NCBI GenBank assembly: GCA_944470555.2
Contig: OX104130.1
Span: forward strand, 50,129,491 to 50,193,490
Origin: Heterobilharzia americana
Lineage: Eukaryota; Platyhelminthes; Trematoda; Strigeidida; Schistosomatidae
DNA length: 64,000 bases
Direction of reading: 5' to 3'
Part shown: piece by piece, positions 11,080 to 25,500 of the stretch
How the letters are laid out: each line of letters starts with the position of its first letter
How positions within the stretch are numbered: position 1 is the first letter of the stretch
Made by a program: the position numbers and the translations under genes
The notes under the pieces: model-generated
Told to the model about the DNA's origin: nothing
The model's database searches: none
What the model saw: the letters and a program-made list of their open reading frames with translations, nothing else

Positions 11080-13418
11080 AGTTTGTTCCTACCTTAAACA
11101 TTCCTCGGCAATCTTCGTCTAATTTCAGTATCAAGAAAGATGTAAAACTGTATTATTCCTCATTGTTATCTCTTATTTTCTCAAATCTTGTATTATGTTA
11201 GTCCATTCGCCTTATCCTACTCTATTTTCACCTTTCATATAAAATGCTTTGATAAGTAAGTATGCAACTAGATTGTTCGCAATGTATTGCGTAAATACGT
11301 CACATTTCTGAAATAACCTCCATCTTCTTATCATTTTAGACATTCAGCGATAATCTTTCAAATTTTATTCAAAGTTTACGTAATCATTTGTTTTCTTAAG
11401 AGCTTTTTTGAAATGACCATGCCCTTAAAATATATCCGTGCATCCTACAGTACCACATTAATTTTTGATTTAACCTCAAATCGAAATGACTGCCTGTTGG
11501 TGTGATGTGACAAAATGCTGTCTTCGGAACATATCCTCATATTGTCAATAAACTTGACTATACTTCGTAAAACTATTGTAGAAACTAATATCTTTACAAA
11601 GACCTCCTTTGACTTATATGAATAATATATAAATGTTTACGCTACTTAGTAAGACTGTCTTCATAAAAAAAACGACAAGGGATTAAAATAACAGTGATTA
11701 AAAAAAAATGCGTGCTGCATATATTTAATACCTGAAACTATAATAATAAGCTGCGGTAATGACCTTTAACATTTTTTTCAGAAGCTTCTTCAAGTAGAAA
11801 CTCACTAATTACTTAGTTACTTTCTTGGTTTTTTAAACGAAAATTCACTTTCATATCACAAGTGTTTACAGTTCAAAACTTTGAGCAAAATAAATAAATG
11901 AAAGATTAGTATTTTGTTATTGATATTTATCCGAGATATTAAATTGTATTGGTTCCCTGTAGCCGTATTGTTAGGACAAGCCTGAGAAAAAAAACATAAT
12001 CGGTAAAAGTGAAGAAAATCAACTCAATAATTATTATTCTTTACACCGTATATAATATACTAAGATTTAAGTTTTTTTGTACAGTGAAATCAAATGAACA
12101 ATTACAAATGTGGTAAGGGTAAGTAATGAGGTCAGATTAGGTCACATATTCAAGATGTACTATGACAGTGGAATTTTTCGCAGAAGATAAATCAATTCAT
12201 CCAATCATTATCTGCCAGTGGTCTCAAATATTTAAGCACATATTCCATAAAAGTTAGCACCAAGACCAATAAACAAAATATTAGCCATCGCATCTATAAG
12301 AGCAGCTGTGAATAATAGTTTCCCCAAGTCCTGCCATTTGAACATCGAACTATACGTTTTACAAACTCATGATATGATGTAGAGAAGTTATAGATAAAAG
12401 AAAGCATTACAAAAGGCTGATTTTCAGAAACCTTTAATTCAACTTCACTTATAACCCTAAGTCATTAATCACTGGGCTCTACGGCGGACAATGCAAACAT
12501 TGACAAGTTTTGGAAACAATTTAATCTGTGTTATATGGATGGCAACACATGTTCATGTGTAAGCTATAGAAATTTTTTGATTTTGCATCTATAATAAAGC
12601 TACATCTCACTCTTTGGATAAAATATACCCTTAAGAAATTATGCTGCTACTTGAAATGGATTTACAAACAGTATATAAATGGTGCTCTTATTGTTGTATA
12701 CTGAAGGTTATGTATTACCATAGTGTGAATTTGACTAAAGTTTACCTTTTCTGTCGTATCCAGGGAATTCAGCATTATGAAAACAATAACTGGTGTGGCT
12801 TTTTAGGAGTTCTTTATTGCTGACCAGTTTATACATTTTATTCTTACGCACAACAACTGCACACACTGGACCCGTCAGTACATTGAGGTATGTTCAGAAT
12901 TATGTTAGATGATACACGTTAAATATTATTTTAGTGAAGATCCAGAAGAGTAAATTGGAAGACGCTATAACTTCCCACGCTCACTGATTACAACAAAGAA
13001 ATGGTAGTATCATAAACTTATACTGCAGACTGTTGAAAAACTGATGACTAATATGAATCTCAGGTATGAACTTACTTTATGAAATACTACGGGAGAGATT
13101 TGTTCAAGGTGTTAAAATAATCATCTCTTAAATGAATCTCTTTTCCCAAGTAAGTAAATTAAAATAGAGACCAAAAAAGTCCGCTTGAGGTAAACTTACT
13201 GGGAATGATTTTTACTTAACAAATCAAATGCTAACAACTGCGACCATTTGTTCAATGTATCACTGAAATGCGGTTAAAACTTTACACTAGGATTTAATAG
13301 ACAAAGGCTTACTTTCAGATAATTTGCGATTAACAGACTTAGCAAAACTTAGAATGATAGTTGCACATAGTTACAACACTTTAGATTAGAATTTGATTTT
13401 AATGTACAGTTTACTTAC
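11080..13418. other. Non-coding; expected place of the terminal invadolysin exon
   Basis: The last exon and 3' UTR of the invadolysin gene should lie here or further left. I saw no convincing acceptor-plus-stop exon. AT-rich with several poly-A/T runs. Confidence 0.35.
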
Positions 13419-13572
13419 ACCACAAACTCCACTGCAGGTGGGACATAATGCTAATCCTCTGACATTAATATTCCCATCAACAGCATTTATTGGGATTGAC
13501 TCACCATCACTTGCGCACGATAAAGCTTGGTTTTCCGATTAGTAGTGTAATTCCCAGATTCGGACATGCAAA
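13419..13572 (-). CDS. Invadolysin exon 14: C-terminal Cys domain with a frameshift
   Basis: A 154-bp exon between TTTTTATAG and GTAAGT. The phase 0 frame from exon 13 gives [18 protein letters not shown] and soon meets a stop. Starting at the next Cys codon, another frame gives [15 protein letters not shown] and then [10 protein letters not shown], the usual end of the M8 C-terminal domain. Both parts fit the family in order, so a 1-nt insertion (or 2-nt loss) near 13518 is needed. The exon ends in phase 0, so at least one more exon with the stop codon should lie below 13419; none was convincing. Confidence 0.75.
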
Positions 13573-16500
13573 CTATAAAAATTAAATGAAGGAAGTGATA
13601 TTCATCAAACAACACAGAAAAAAATGTATCAGCTTGTTCAGACTGTAGATGCAAACTTGAACCTCTTCACCGATCAACAAGATGATTAAAAACTACTAAC
13701 TTGTATAATTTGAAATGAGTAGGTTAAATGGAAAAAAACACAAAGTAAACTAAGTCGATCTAGACTTGCGTTATAGCTACATCACAATAATCGAGTTCTA
13801 CCATTCTGTTACACAAAAATACTTCATGAGCGAAAATCTAATACTGATCTCGTTGAAAAGTTTTTACATAGAACGCAACCTACAGGTCGATATACTGATA
13901 TATGCTTTAGAGTCATACCTAATATACACACCATGTGTATAAGAGATTTAGGCAATCTCATAAATTTTTATTACTTCTCAACAGTTACATACTTACTACT
14001 TCCCGTGTTTAAATATACAGGAATTTAATATACTATAAAGATTTCATTTTAGACAGTTTAAAGGTAGAAAAAATACAGATTTAAAAGCGATAACAATGAG
14101 ACGAAGAATTCGTACCCTCCTTTTCAACTTAGTGAGGTGTGGACCTGTCTTCAAACTAGTTTCTAACCCATATTTCTTTGCAAACATTTCACTAAGATTT
14201 GGTATTTTTCAGTTATAGTTTGTATACGTATCAAAAGAATGTTTAAATGAGTTTTTTAAGAATATTAACTTTCGCTATTTTTATAGTGAATAGATAAACG
14301 TTTTGAGATCGTTTCATATTTTCTTACCTTGTGACAACTTGGAGAAGATAGTATCCTAAAAAATCCGCCTACAATACTAATCCGAGGTTGTAATGGATCA
14401 GGGTTGACACAAATTGAATCGCTCCCAAAGTACTGTAAAGCATAATTGGTGGTTGAACCTGAAAATAATGAAGCTTCATCATTTGATGGATATATGAGAA
14501 ACTAGTAAGAAATATCGATGTACTATTTACTGTTTTGTTTATTTTCCAAGAACTACAGCAAATCAATTGATATTAGCGTAATAAAAAGTGAGAAAATTAA
14601 TATTTTACAATAAGTTCGACAGAAACTTCAAGATCTATAGGTTTCCAGACTGTCTAGATCTTTTAACTGACGAACGAAGCTGATCTTTGCGTATTTAAAC
14701 TTTTCTTCTTTGCGGAAGAGATAAACAAATGATATTTGCTTCCGTAAGCTGAATACATGTTTCAAAATTACAGTGGAGATGTAGACGTATAAAGATGATG
14801 AGCTTTTAAGAAGAAATGAACACGGTAGGAACTCTTAAAAAACTAGTTCAATAGGATTATTTATTTCTTCTTATAAAAAAACCTAAGAACTCACAAAGCA
14901 TAGATGACTGCATTTTTTGACAACTTATGATCACTAAGGCTGCTTATTTTACGTATTTATTCCACACTCCTCTTTAAGCAATATAGTGATAGCCACAACC
15001 CAATACTTCTGTTACTCAGAAGTAACACTACTGTGAATACGTTACAATATGGATAAGCGTGTTTGAGTATAGTGTCAAATCGTTTATATCTGTAGTTAAA
15101 TGTGTTATTATTTAAGCCGTTGGCTACCTTATAGCGTGGAAACTATTTGGGAGAATGAAGAAGTAGACAATGCATGATGTAACATCATGAGTGACTCAAA
15201 CGTATTTTGAAATTTTATCCAACTCAAAAAATCACCATCAAACTATCACTTTTATAAAATGTTTAAACTACGCAATATTATAGACAATACTGTGGATATA
15301 TATAAATGGTATACTTATTCAGAAAGAAGAAACATAGTTGTCGTAAACTTTGTGACACCGATTAGTTTATACAATATTACAGATATAAGGTGTATTGTAA
15401 CACCCATATTTGAGTATAAGAAAATGAGTTTGTGAAACTAATTTTACACTTTTGAATAAATTAAAATAACACTGTAATGTCGTCAAAAATGAAGAACTCC
15501 TTGCAGAATTTGCAGTCGAGTGCTAATCAACTGTTAAATATCTATAAAGTTACACTGAAAGTCGTCTGTTAAAATATGATTTGTGCATAGTGTACAGTAT
15601 AGTGATACATTGAATCCACATTTGCATATCTGACAATTTTAGATAATTACCGACAATTTAGTTGTCCACTGTAAAGAAACAACTTTCGTCAGAACAAAAG
15701 TTGTTAAGAGAAAGATGAAGTTTCTCTAATATTATACATGGTGCAAGTGTGTCAGTAAGCTGTTATACAGTTTACTCATTATTTTTTTTTAATATAGGCA
15801 GTATAGCTTTGTAACTACAGCTATTTATGGTTTAAGAAGCAAGAATCAAACAAGGAAGTCTGAAAACAGTCCTGCGCTCCATGAGAAAATAGGTGACCGA
15901 TTTACATAAAAAGAAACTGGAATGGATAAAATACTCATTTTTAAAGCTGCATTCCACTAGTCAGGAACGAAATCTAATGTATTCACTTTACACAAGAATT
16001 AGAGGAATTTATAGGGATGGTGCAGTAAATGAAGAGCTAGAAGTACTTCAAAGTGTTAATAGAGGATGTTTATCATTCAACATTCATTCAGAGGATCATG
16101 AGGACTAAGAATGTTAAAGAGAGGATTTTTACGGTTCCAAGAAAGACAGTGTTTATGAACATTGGATTCAAAGAAGGTACATTGGCAGAGATACTGAAGA
16201 ATCGATTGTGCAAAGCACTGAAAAACACATTTTCTGATTTTCTATAGTCAACGGTTGAATCGAGGGTGTACAAAGGACAAACGACCAACTTAGGCCACCT
16301 CTATGTATGCTTATCAATTCCCCTGCTCTTGTAGAGCTGGCTATATAGGCCGTAAAAAGCGTATCCTATCCAAAAGCATCTCCAAGCACTATTTTCAATC
16401 AATCTCGAAAGGAGAGTGTAGAACCATCGAAAGCTCGATTCTTGAGCATTTGGTTAACTTTGGTCACCTTGCTCCACAAGAGTCTTCTTTAAAAGTCATT

Positions 16501-19500
16501 TATAAAAAGAAATCTGTCATTTCGAAGGCCTTCTAGTCATTATCACGTTGTGACTTTATTGGCCCATAAGCTACTTGATGGATATATATTTTGTTGCAAA
16601 TACGTTTACGATGTACAACTTTTGAAAATGACTCGTTGAAAAGAAAGTTTTCTTTGCTGAATCGTCTTTTGCCAATCTTTTACTACAGAAATCGTTAAAT
16701 TAGATATTCCAGGGAACCAATATGGAAACAACCTTAACAATCATATGTATTTTACCATCATGAATGAAAGATAGGGTTCATTGTAGTTTCATGTATATTT
16801 GTATGTACAAATCCAATTACTACAGTAGAGATAGTTAAATTGAAATCGCTTAAAGGTTTTGCTATCAAGTACAATATATGGTCTGCCAGTGCAGTTGATG
16901 CAAAGTAAAACGAAGATTAGTAGACCTATTCAGTTACACATTATACGTACTGGTCATGGTGTTTGCATTTAACTGCCGGCGAAAGGCTTATCAAATACGT
17001 AACTATCCACTACATGTGATACTGATTTGTCTCCTACAAACGTCTGAGGTTAAGGTCATTACGATAACAAAACCTGACTTGTGTCAAGGAAATGTTGGCA
17101 CATCCTGCTCTCCTGTGGCACTCCATTACCTTAGATCTTAGATAATTTAACTTTAAACAGTTTTGAGTGTACATGATTCTTTGTAAAACTGTATCTTTTA
17201 CTTTTGATAATCATTTTAATATGCGATTTATGCTTTCGGTTTTCACCTAACATTCATCATCATCACGACGGCTTTACTTTACCCAGATTCATTTCTTAAG
17301 TCTACCTCTTTACTAAAATATCTATAAAGTAAAACAAGTTTGCACACAGCTTAGGTCTCTAGAACTAACTGGATGTATGAATATCATCTCTATTGTAAAA
17401 ATATTATATATAATGTTTAGTCTTGATGAGACTAGCAAAAATACGCTTTTTCTCAATTCTTTGTCTTTTGAATGACTCAGTGGGTACATTTCACTTAGTG
17501 AAATCTCATTAGTTTTAAAATACAGTCATTTCAAGAACCCGTCTTTGTTTTCGTTATTTCCCACTAAACGGATAGCACAGCTGAGTCAGCTTCGAAAGAA
17601 GTTTGTGGTGATGTAGTAGTTGTGTGTTGTCGAGAAAGATACTTTCTTACTTTCAGTTTTCAGATGGTATCTCCTTACTGAGTGACTTCATATGAACTAC
17701 TGAATACTGGTGAAAAATGTAAGTAATCGGAAATCACTTGTGCTGAAATTTCCAGACAAACTGACCTTCACTATCTGGTTTCGGCTGGTACTGTACAGCA
17801 GATGAAAAACTTGCTGTTTACAGACTGCTCACTTTACCTTGGCATTCCTCGTAGTATTAGTGGCTTAGCATTAATGTAATTCAAGTAGTGTGTTTCATCA
17901 ATTCAAAAAACTTCTGTTTCATGGATCAAACCTTTTAGTATCTTCACTGGGTAAAATCTAACCGAAGTCCTTCTGACATCGAAGCTGGTCAGTTCAAAGA
18001 CTACTGAACACTGACAAATGGTGACATAGGAAATGCAATTTATAAATCACTAGCAAAAAGAAGTGATTGGTCTGTAATAATTTGTAATTCAATTGAAGAT
18101 GGTTTTGTTTCAAAAACTACCATTGATTCAGAACAGAATTGTTAACGTGATCAAAAGGATAATCTAACTTTTTAACTACTAACGCTATCTCTCAAGTCTG
18201 GAAATTTAGCACAATTACCTTCCTCCTGCAGATTTATTAAGTTTCTTGCATTTCAATAGTAATAGAGAAGTGTTATGACATTTTTGAGTAAATCTTATGT
18301 TTATCCTTCTCGTTCCCACAATTTTTTAATCTCGTTCCTGCTTTACGCACTCGAAGAATTCCTTTGGCAACTTCAGTGATGTTCTTCTAAATCCTAATTT
18401 TGTAGTGGGCTTATGCACAAAGAAAAGAACCTCGTATAGGTAACTAGTTCACTAGTTACTAGCCGCTTCTAAGCCCGGATAAAGAGGGACGGTTGGGCAT
18501 ACGGCTACCAACCCTACCCAAGAAAACCAATTTAACCACTGAAGAAACTTCAAAGCACAAAGAAAATATAAGACAAAATTAAACTTACTCCTTGCTGGAA
18601 TCGGAGAAGCGAAATCATGCCAGCTGATGAAGGCCTTAGGGGAGCCAACTAGCAGATGTGTCTCTTCTCTCTCGATGAAAGCAAAAGCAAACATAAGGAC
18701 ATGGAGTGTCGAAACAAGGTTTGAACCTAGTAAGGTCGCCCAGATTGCAAAAGAAATGAGAAGGTATAGCATAGAAGTGCTAGGAACCTGCGAAATTAGA
18801 TGGAATGAAAGTGGACTCTCTCAACTGTCAACTACAGAGCCAATAATCTACTACGATATTGTCAACCAAACTACAACCACGAGCACACTGAGTTTTGGAG
18901 TGTCTATCATGATGTCCCCAAAAGCATCGAAGGCTCTCTCTCGTGCAGTAGGAATCAATCTCATCCTCCAGCAGCCCAGCCACAGAATAACCAGCGAACA
19001 CAACTCCTCCAACAAAAGCCGATGTCGTGAACGCCATAAAGCTGCTAAAAGCCAGGAAAGCAGTAGGACAAGATGCAATTCCTCCATAAGCACTGAAAAC
19101 AGATGCAGAGACAACAGGGGTGGACATGCTCACACCCACACTGCTGAAGGTTTACGATGAAAGAAGGATACCTGAACATTGACTGGAAGAAGGGCTACCC
19201 TGTCAAACTCACAAAGAAGGGAGACCTAAGCCTTTGCAAGAACACGAACTGAAGCGGAATCATGCTCCACTCCTGTCCACCCAAAGCAAAATATTAAGCC
19301 GCATCATCCTGGAGAGAATAAAAGATGCACTGGATTCAGAATTACGACTGGAGTATGCTGGCTGCCTGGCTTGAGGAAGAACAAATTATGTGCGGATCAA
19401 ACTGCAACGCTACGCTACGCATGGTCATAGAACGGAACATAGAATGGAAGTCAACTGGATCTTTACCTCAACTTCATCAATTTTGAAAAGGCATTTGACA

Positions 19501-22500
19501 GCGTCGACCGAGAAGTAATTTGGCAGGCAGCTACTTCAACACTACGGTTTTAGTGCCACAAACCTTTATCAACCTTATTCAACAGCTAGCCATATGACGA
19601 CGCTACATGTCGAATGATTCACAATGGAAAGGTACTCAGTGTTGCCTTTGAAGTGGAGACAGCAGTAAGACAAGGCTACCGCCTACTGTCACCGATGATC
19701 TTCCTGACTGTGGTCAACTCGACTGGACTGGATCATGCAGCAAACTGTGACGAGCGAGAAGATGGGCATACGCTGCTTGACCGATGAAAATGATCCTAGA
19801 AGATTTGGACTTCGCCCATGATGATGATTTATGTCCAATGACTTGTCGCATAAACCCGAAGATCTACAGGAGAAGAACAGGCAGAGAAAACGAGACTTCA
19901 AGTGAATGTAGAGAAGACAAAGGTGATGAAGATACCCAACCAACAACAGTATCAACAACAAGCACCAATCACCATCAACGGAAGAAACCTAAAAGAAGTA
20001 GTCTCTTTCCCCTAACCAGTCAAGGCAGCATCGTCTCAACTACAGGCAGCACAGGCACAGATAAGGACGTCAAAACCAGCATCGGAAAGACAACAAGACA
20101 GGACTTCTTCAACGTGAAATCAGTGTGGAAATCAACTGCGCTGCACTGCACTCAGCATAAAGCGTGAACAATATCCGGATTTTCAACACTAATGCCAGTC
20201 AAATCAGTGCTTGTATGAGATGGTTGACAGACTTGGCACGTTACGAAAAGCATTTCCAAAAAACGACAGACATTCATCAACAGCTACCACCTACACTCAC
20301 TCGATACTGAAGAGCAGATCAGATGGCCAGAATAATAAGAATAAGTAACAAGGAACTCATTGTGGCTGCCAACGAACCAACCAAGAACCTATCGCCCAAC
20401 TAATATGCAAAAGAAAGTGGAGATGGATTGGACTGGGCATACACTGAGAAGACCATTCGGGGACATCACGCACTAGGCCACGCAATAGAGTGGAACCCGC
20501 ATGGGAAATGACCAGTTGGGCGTCCCAGCTGAGGGTGACATGGAGGAGATCGTGTGAGGAAGTAATGGAAGCTTGTGAGCAGTCGTGGAGCCGGGTTCAA
20601 AATACTGTAAAGAACAGAACAGAGTGCAATAGAGACGTGCTACTGAAGCCCTATGTTCCACCAGGAACCCAAAGGACAAATAATAATAATATGCTCAAAG
20701 AAAAAGAGTTAGGTTTTACTACCAAAAATGTATTCCTTCCTAAAATGGAGTTAAAACTGGTGGGAAAAGTACTGAGGCCAGATGTTATCGACGTTGGCTG
20801 AGTCTTTCTTGCCACTAAACTGATATGATGAACTGCTTTCCAGTCAATAAGACGGAAATTCCCTGAATCTAATCATTATTCGGTCATGATTAAAGCTGGA
20901 AGTAAACAGAACTCGTTTATAAACTACAGTGTAAACGAAACAATACAAGTGAAAAAGAGTGCTGTGTATTAGGTATTAGCTGCGTAAATACATCATTTAG
21001 TAGTATGTACTACTTAAGTGAATGTTAAGTATATTCATTATAGTAAAACACCACTTCGCATTAAAAGCAAATGATTGTGCAGCAGCAATTCAGTTCTACA
21101 AACTAGCGACTTATTTTCTAGGAAATACACCCACTATTGTAAAAACAAACGAAACAGAAAAGACAAACCAAGCGCATCTTGATTTTCGGGGTGATGACAG
21201 TATGATGTATATTTATATCCGGGTACTGGTTCCAGTGGCTAAATAAATGTAATTATTAAAAAATAACTATGAAATTCACATTTATAATTTCACCGTTAAT
21301 GCCACTACTTAGTGGTGTTTTCATCTGTTTTGAGTACAACATAAATCAAAGAAATAATAAAAGCCTAGGATTTGTTGAGAGGGATACTGATGGAAATTGA
21401 CCATTTTTAGACGGTATGCAGTAAAGTTCACATCGATACACAGAAGTCTGAGAAAACGGTCCATTTGGTGAAATGAACTTTTCTTCTAATGCTACAAGAT
21501 ATCTAATTCCATGACAGTAAACTCCCATGTCTTAAGAAAACTCCATTCAAATAATTACCTCCCTTGGAATCGTCATTGGCTCATGGTGGATAAACAAAAA
21601 GTCCACGTAGAATTGGAAACCAAAAAGGTAGAGCAGAAGTGGAATTTGGGCAGTGCGGTAATGTAATCACGTATTTAAAAGCTTTATTTTATAAACCACA
21701 CAGTGAAACGGTATTAGAAGACAGAGTTTGAAGCAAATACGTATTTTCGGTAAATTATTGTCAGGCTTTTCACTTATAAATTATTCAGCATACTCATTTG
21801 ATGTCAACATGGTTAAATTATCTCGGGTATATGAATTAGAAGATAACAGTAAAGGAGATAACAAAACAAAATCTCTGAAGGTTTATATATTCTCAGTAGT
21901 CAATCCTTGTAGATGTGTGAATGAATTGTGTGTGTGCAGGGATAGAGGGAAATAAAATTATTGTCAAATAGCGATTAGATAATAAAATGCTAAAATTCTT
22001 AATCAATTATAAAACTAAGGGCGAAAAAAAATAAAATGATAATGATAAGAATACAAACCCTGATAATATTTACACTTATCCAGGTGACCAGGAAGGAATT
22101 TATTGTAATTGTATCTGGGTTGAAGTTGAAGGCCATGGGAGGGAAAGGGAACGAACAAACATCTTCTTCATACATAAACTGGGTTTTAAAATTTTAATTG
22201 TTATGCTCAGCAATCGGAGGCGCACAAATCTGGAGTATTGTGATGGGACTTTGTAAATAATATTAAATGCTGAGGTTTTGTCAATCTTATGCTCAGTATC
22301 TACTAGATGGGCGTGTATTGAGCTACTACTGGAGTTCACTGTTCCCTTGCCTAACCAAGCTGAACAGTGATCAATGAAGCGATGGTGGGCTTGCCGAGTC
22401 GTTCTGCTTATGTAACTATCTCCATAGGAGCAGTTAAATTTATAAATGCACATAGGTATGGCCAGATTCGGAAGCCTATCTTTCAACTGCATTGGCATCA

Positions 22501-25500
22501 CACAGCGAGTAGTAAGTTTCAAACAGTGTGGCAGCAAAGGTTTTTTGTATCAGATTTCAGAGTTTCAGTCTCAGTTTTTCTGCAGCTGCATCTCCTTTGA
22601 ACCCTGAGGTTAGATAGAATCGTTTCTTCGGCACCATTTGAAGGCGCTTTTCTCCAGCTGTTTTCATTGTTACAGTTTTTACGAACTTTTCAGGATAGCC
22701 GTTCTCATATAAAAAGTTTTCTACTATTCTTAGTTCATCGTTCAAAGTATCAGCCGTGCAAATCTTACCGGTTTGAAATCTCGGTGTATGAACTAAATTC
22801 CTTTTCTACGTAAGAAGGAAAAATGATCGGAAATGTGAATACTGACCAATCCATGAGTTCTTACGATAAATACTGAGTCTGACACTGCCATCCGTTCGTC
22901 TTGATAGCAAAGCATCTAGAAATGGCAGACATTTATCTTTCTCCGTTTTACTTGTGACTTCGATTTCTGGATGAGCACTATTGAATGTACCGAGAAGAAT
23001 GTCAGGATTAGTATCATTTTCGTACAGAATGAAAGTGTCATTTATGTATCTATGATAAAAAGACAGTTTATAAATTGTGCTACGTAGTGGTCCACTTTCC
23101 AATTTCTCCATAAACATATCGGCTAGAAGAGGACCTAATAGTGAACCTATTGCCACACTTTCTATCTGACGGTAGATTTCTTCGTTAGACTGAAATTGTA
23201 CATTCATTGTATAACGAAGAAGCAGCTCTCATAGGGTTGCAAGTGGTATACCTACCTCCATCTTATTATCTAGCAGTGAACTACAAATGAGATCGATCGT
23301 CTCTAGAAGACGAACATTGATAAACAGGGAAGTAACGGAAATAGAAATCATCGTCTCCTTACTGATGTTCTTGTCTTTGACTTTTGAAATAAATTCGAAA
23401 TTGTTTTTTAAACTATACTTAGCTACCGTTACAACAAAAGGTAGCTAAATATAGTTATTGTTATATATAGTAACTGCATTAACTTAAATTCAAACGGTAG
23501 GAATGAAACAGAGCAATTTATTTAGGTGGAATGAAAAAGTGATCAACGGATCTTTTGTTCACTTTTGCTTGCGTATTAGATATATCACACAGTGAGGCAG
23601 TATTACTCTTTTTTTTTATTGTGATACATTTCATAGACAAACTTAAATGAAATTATAATCAATCAAAATACGTGGGTATTACTGCTGTATTAACGAATCT
23701 TCGTCCATCGAGCTGATACGTAATACATACAAGAGAAAAGATACAGAATCCTAAAACCATTCAAACAAAGGAGTGATAAATTATAAGAAATTACTTCGAG
23801 ATCATCATTCGAAACGAAACATACCCAGGCACGTTGTGCACTTCCATGGAGTAGGTAAAAGAACTCTGTGTATTTTGTGGGGCCTAGTGATACTAACTGG
23901 CTGCCAAAACCTTGGTAGGCAAACAAGGGTTTCGAACCAGTCACCCACTGGTTGATAATCAACTCCCTAGTCCGAGCCACAGTTCCACAAGGCCCTGATA
24001 CCGTCATTAGGAATATTTTGGATTAGAAACGTCACTCATTAAGAAATACAGTTCTACTGTGAAAAACCCTTTTAATATGGAAAAAAATAGGTTGATATAT
24101 GATACAAGTGAAGCAAGATTTTGATGACACCGAAGTAAACAGTCATAAATTCATAGTTTCAACCAGAATTGACAGGTTCTTCCCCAAATCAGTGACATAT
24201 CGCTCCAAAAAAAACTGCACCTGCAAAAAAAGGATCGATAAACAGTTGACGTAGAGCCTTACATCATTTTAAGCCGCAGCATTTCATAACAAACAGAATT
24301 AACAGACAAAGAGCAGCATTTACGTAGATCCAAAGATGAGAGAAAAAGTAATAGAAGTAAACTATGGTTAACAGAAACTACAAGACAGAGACGCATTGAC
24401 ACAAAACAGTAAGGTGGATAAAACCATAGAAACTCCTGTAAACAATATAACGGATACATCTGATGTGATCTTAAAGTATTTGGAAACAAATAGCCAGTCC
24501 TCTTATAATGGTCTACGTTTTTACAATGCAAGATGCTATGAGCAGTCATGAAAGACTTCGTATAAATAGAACTTTTAGAAATTCAAACAGAAGTGAGGAA
24601 ATAATATAAATGTCGAGGGTTTTCGTCGTGTTGATGAGCTAACCTTTCTAGCTGTTTTATGGAGAAAAAAAGTAAGGATAGCATTTATGACATGCTACCA
24701 ATAGTCTTCAAGGACCGAATAGCTAAATTTTTTATTATGACATTACTGATGAGAAGTTAGTAGGTGAAAATAGTGTTAGAAAAATGCAACAAAGCAGAAT
24801 GAAGAAACTGTCCTGAGATTCTGTTGAGGCATGTATAAACAAATGAACGAAACTGATACTTGTCTAGATTAATAGTGACACCGAAAATTAACTGGGATCT
24901 CATTCCACTGAGACACATATCAAACCCAAAGCATGAACATCTAATTGATAAAACTGAATTCTTAAACTTTTCAACTAAGAATGTATAAATTTTGGTAATG
25001 CAGAGGATTCACCTAAACTTTTGTCTGCTACTTTACTGCACCAAAGCGTGTTCATCCAATACTCTTCAGGATTTTCAACTCGTGTACACCGGTTGAACTA
25101 CTAAACCGAATACTTATGAGAATATTTACTTGTTTCAGACGTAATACAGTAAAAATTAAAAAAATTAAACACTTGTAAATTAGAAATGAAGATAAGAATT
25201 TGTGGCATGAAGATAATTAAATTAAATTTACCCTATATATTGGACATCTATCATTTAGTGTAAATCCACCGCCATAGAAGGCTACATCTGAATCAGCAAC
25301 ACCATCAATATGCGTAAAATATTGGTATTCAGGTGGAAGTTTTTCTTTCAAACGCTTGAGATCACAACTACCGTATGCCTCATCATAAACCAAACATTTT
25401 AAATCGAAAGTCGACAGCTTATTACAATACGGAGTCATGGGACTATTCCTGCAAAACAAAAAAGTGAGATTTTATGTTCCCTTAATTCTTCTGTTGATAA

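Noticed and set aside
12740..12880. Minus-strand open stretch as the terminal invadolysin exon
   Set aside because: About 50 codons are open, but there is no good acceptor, the phase is unsupported, and the residues do not resemble the family's end.
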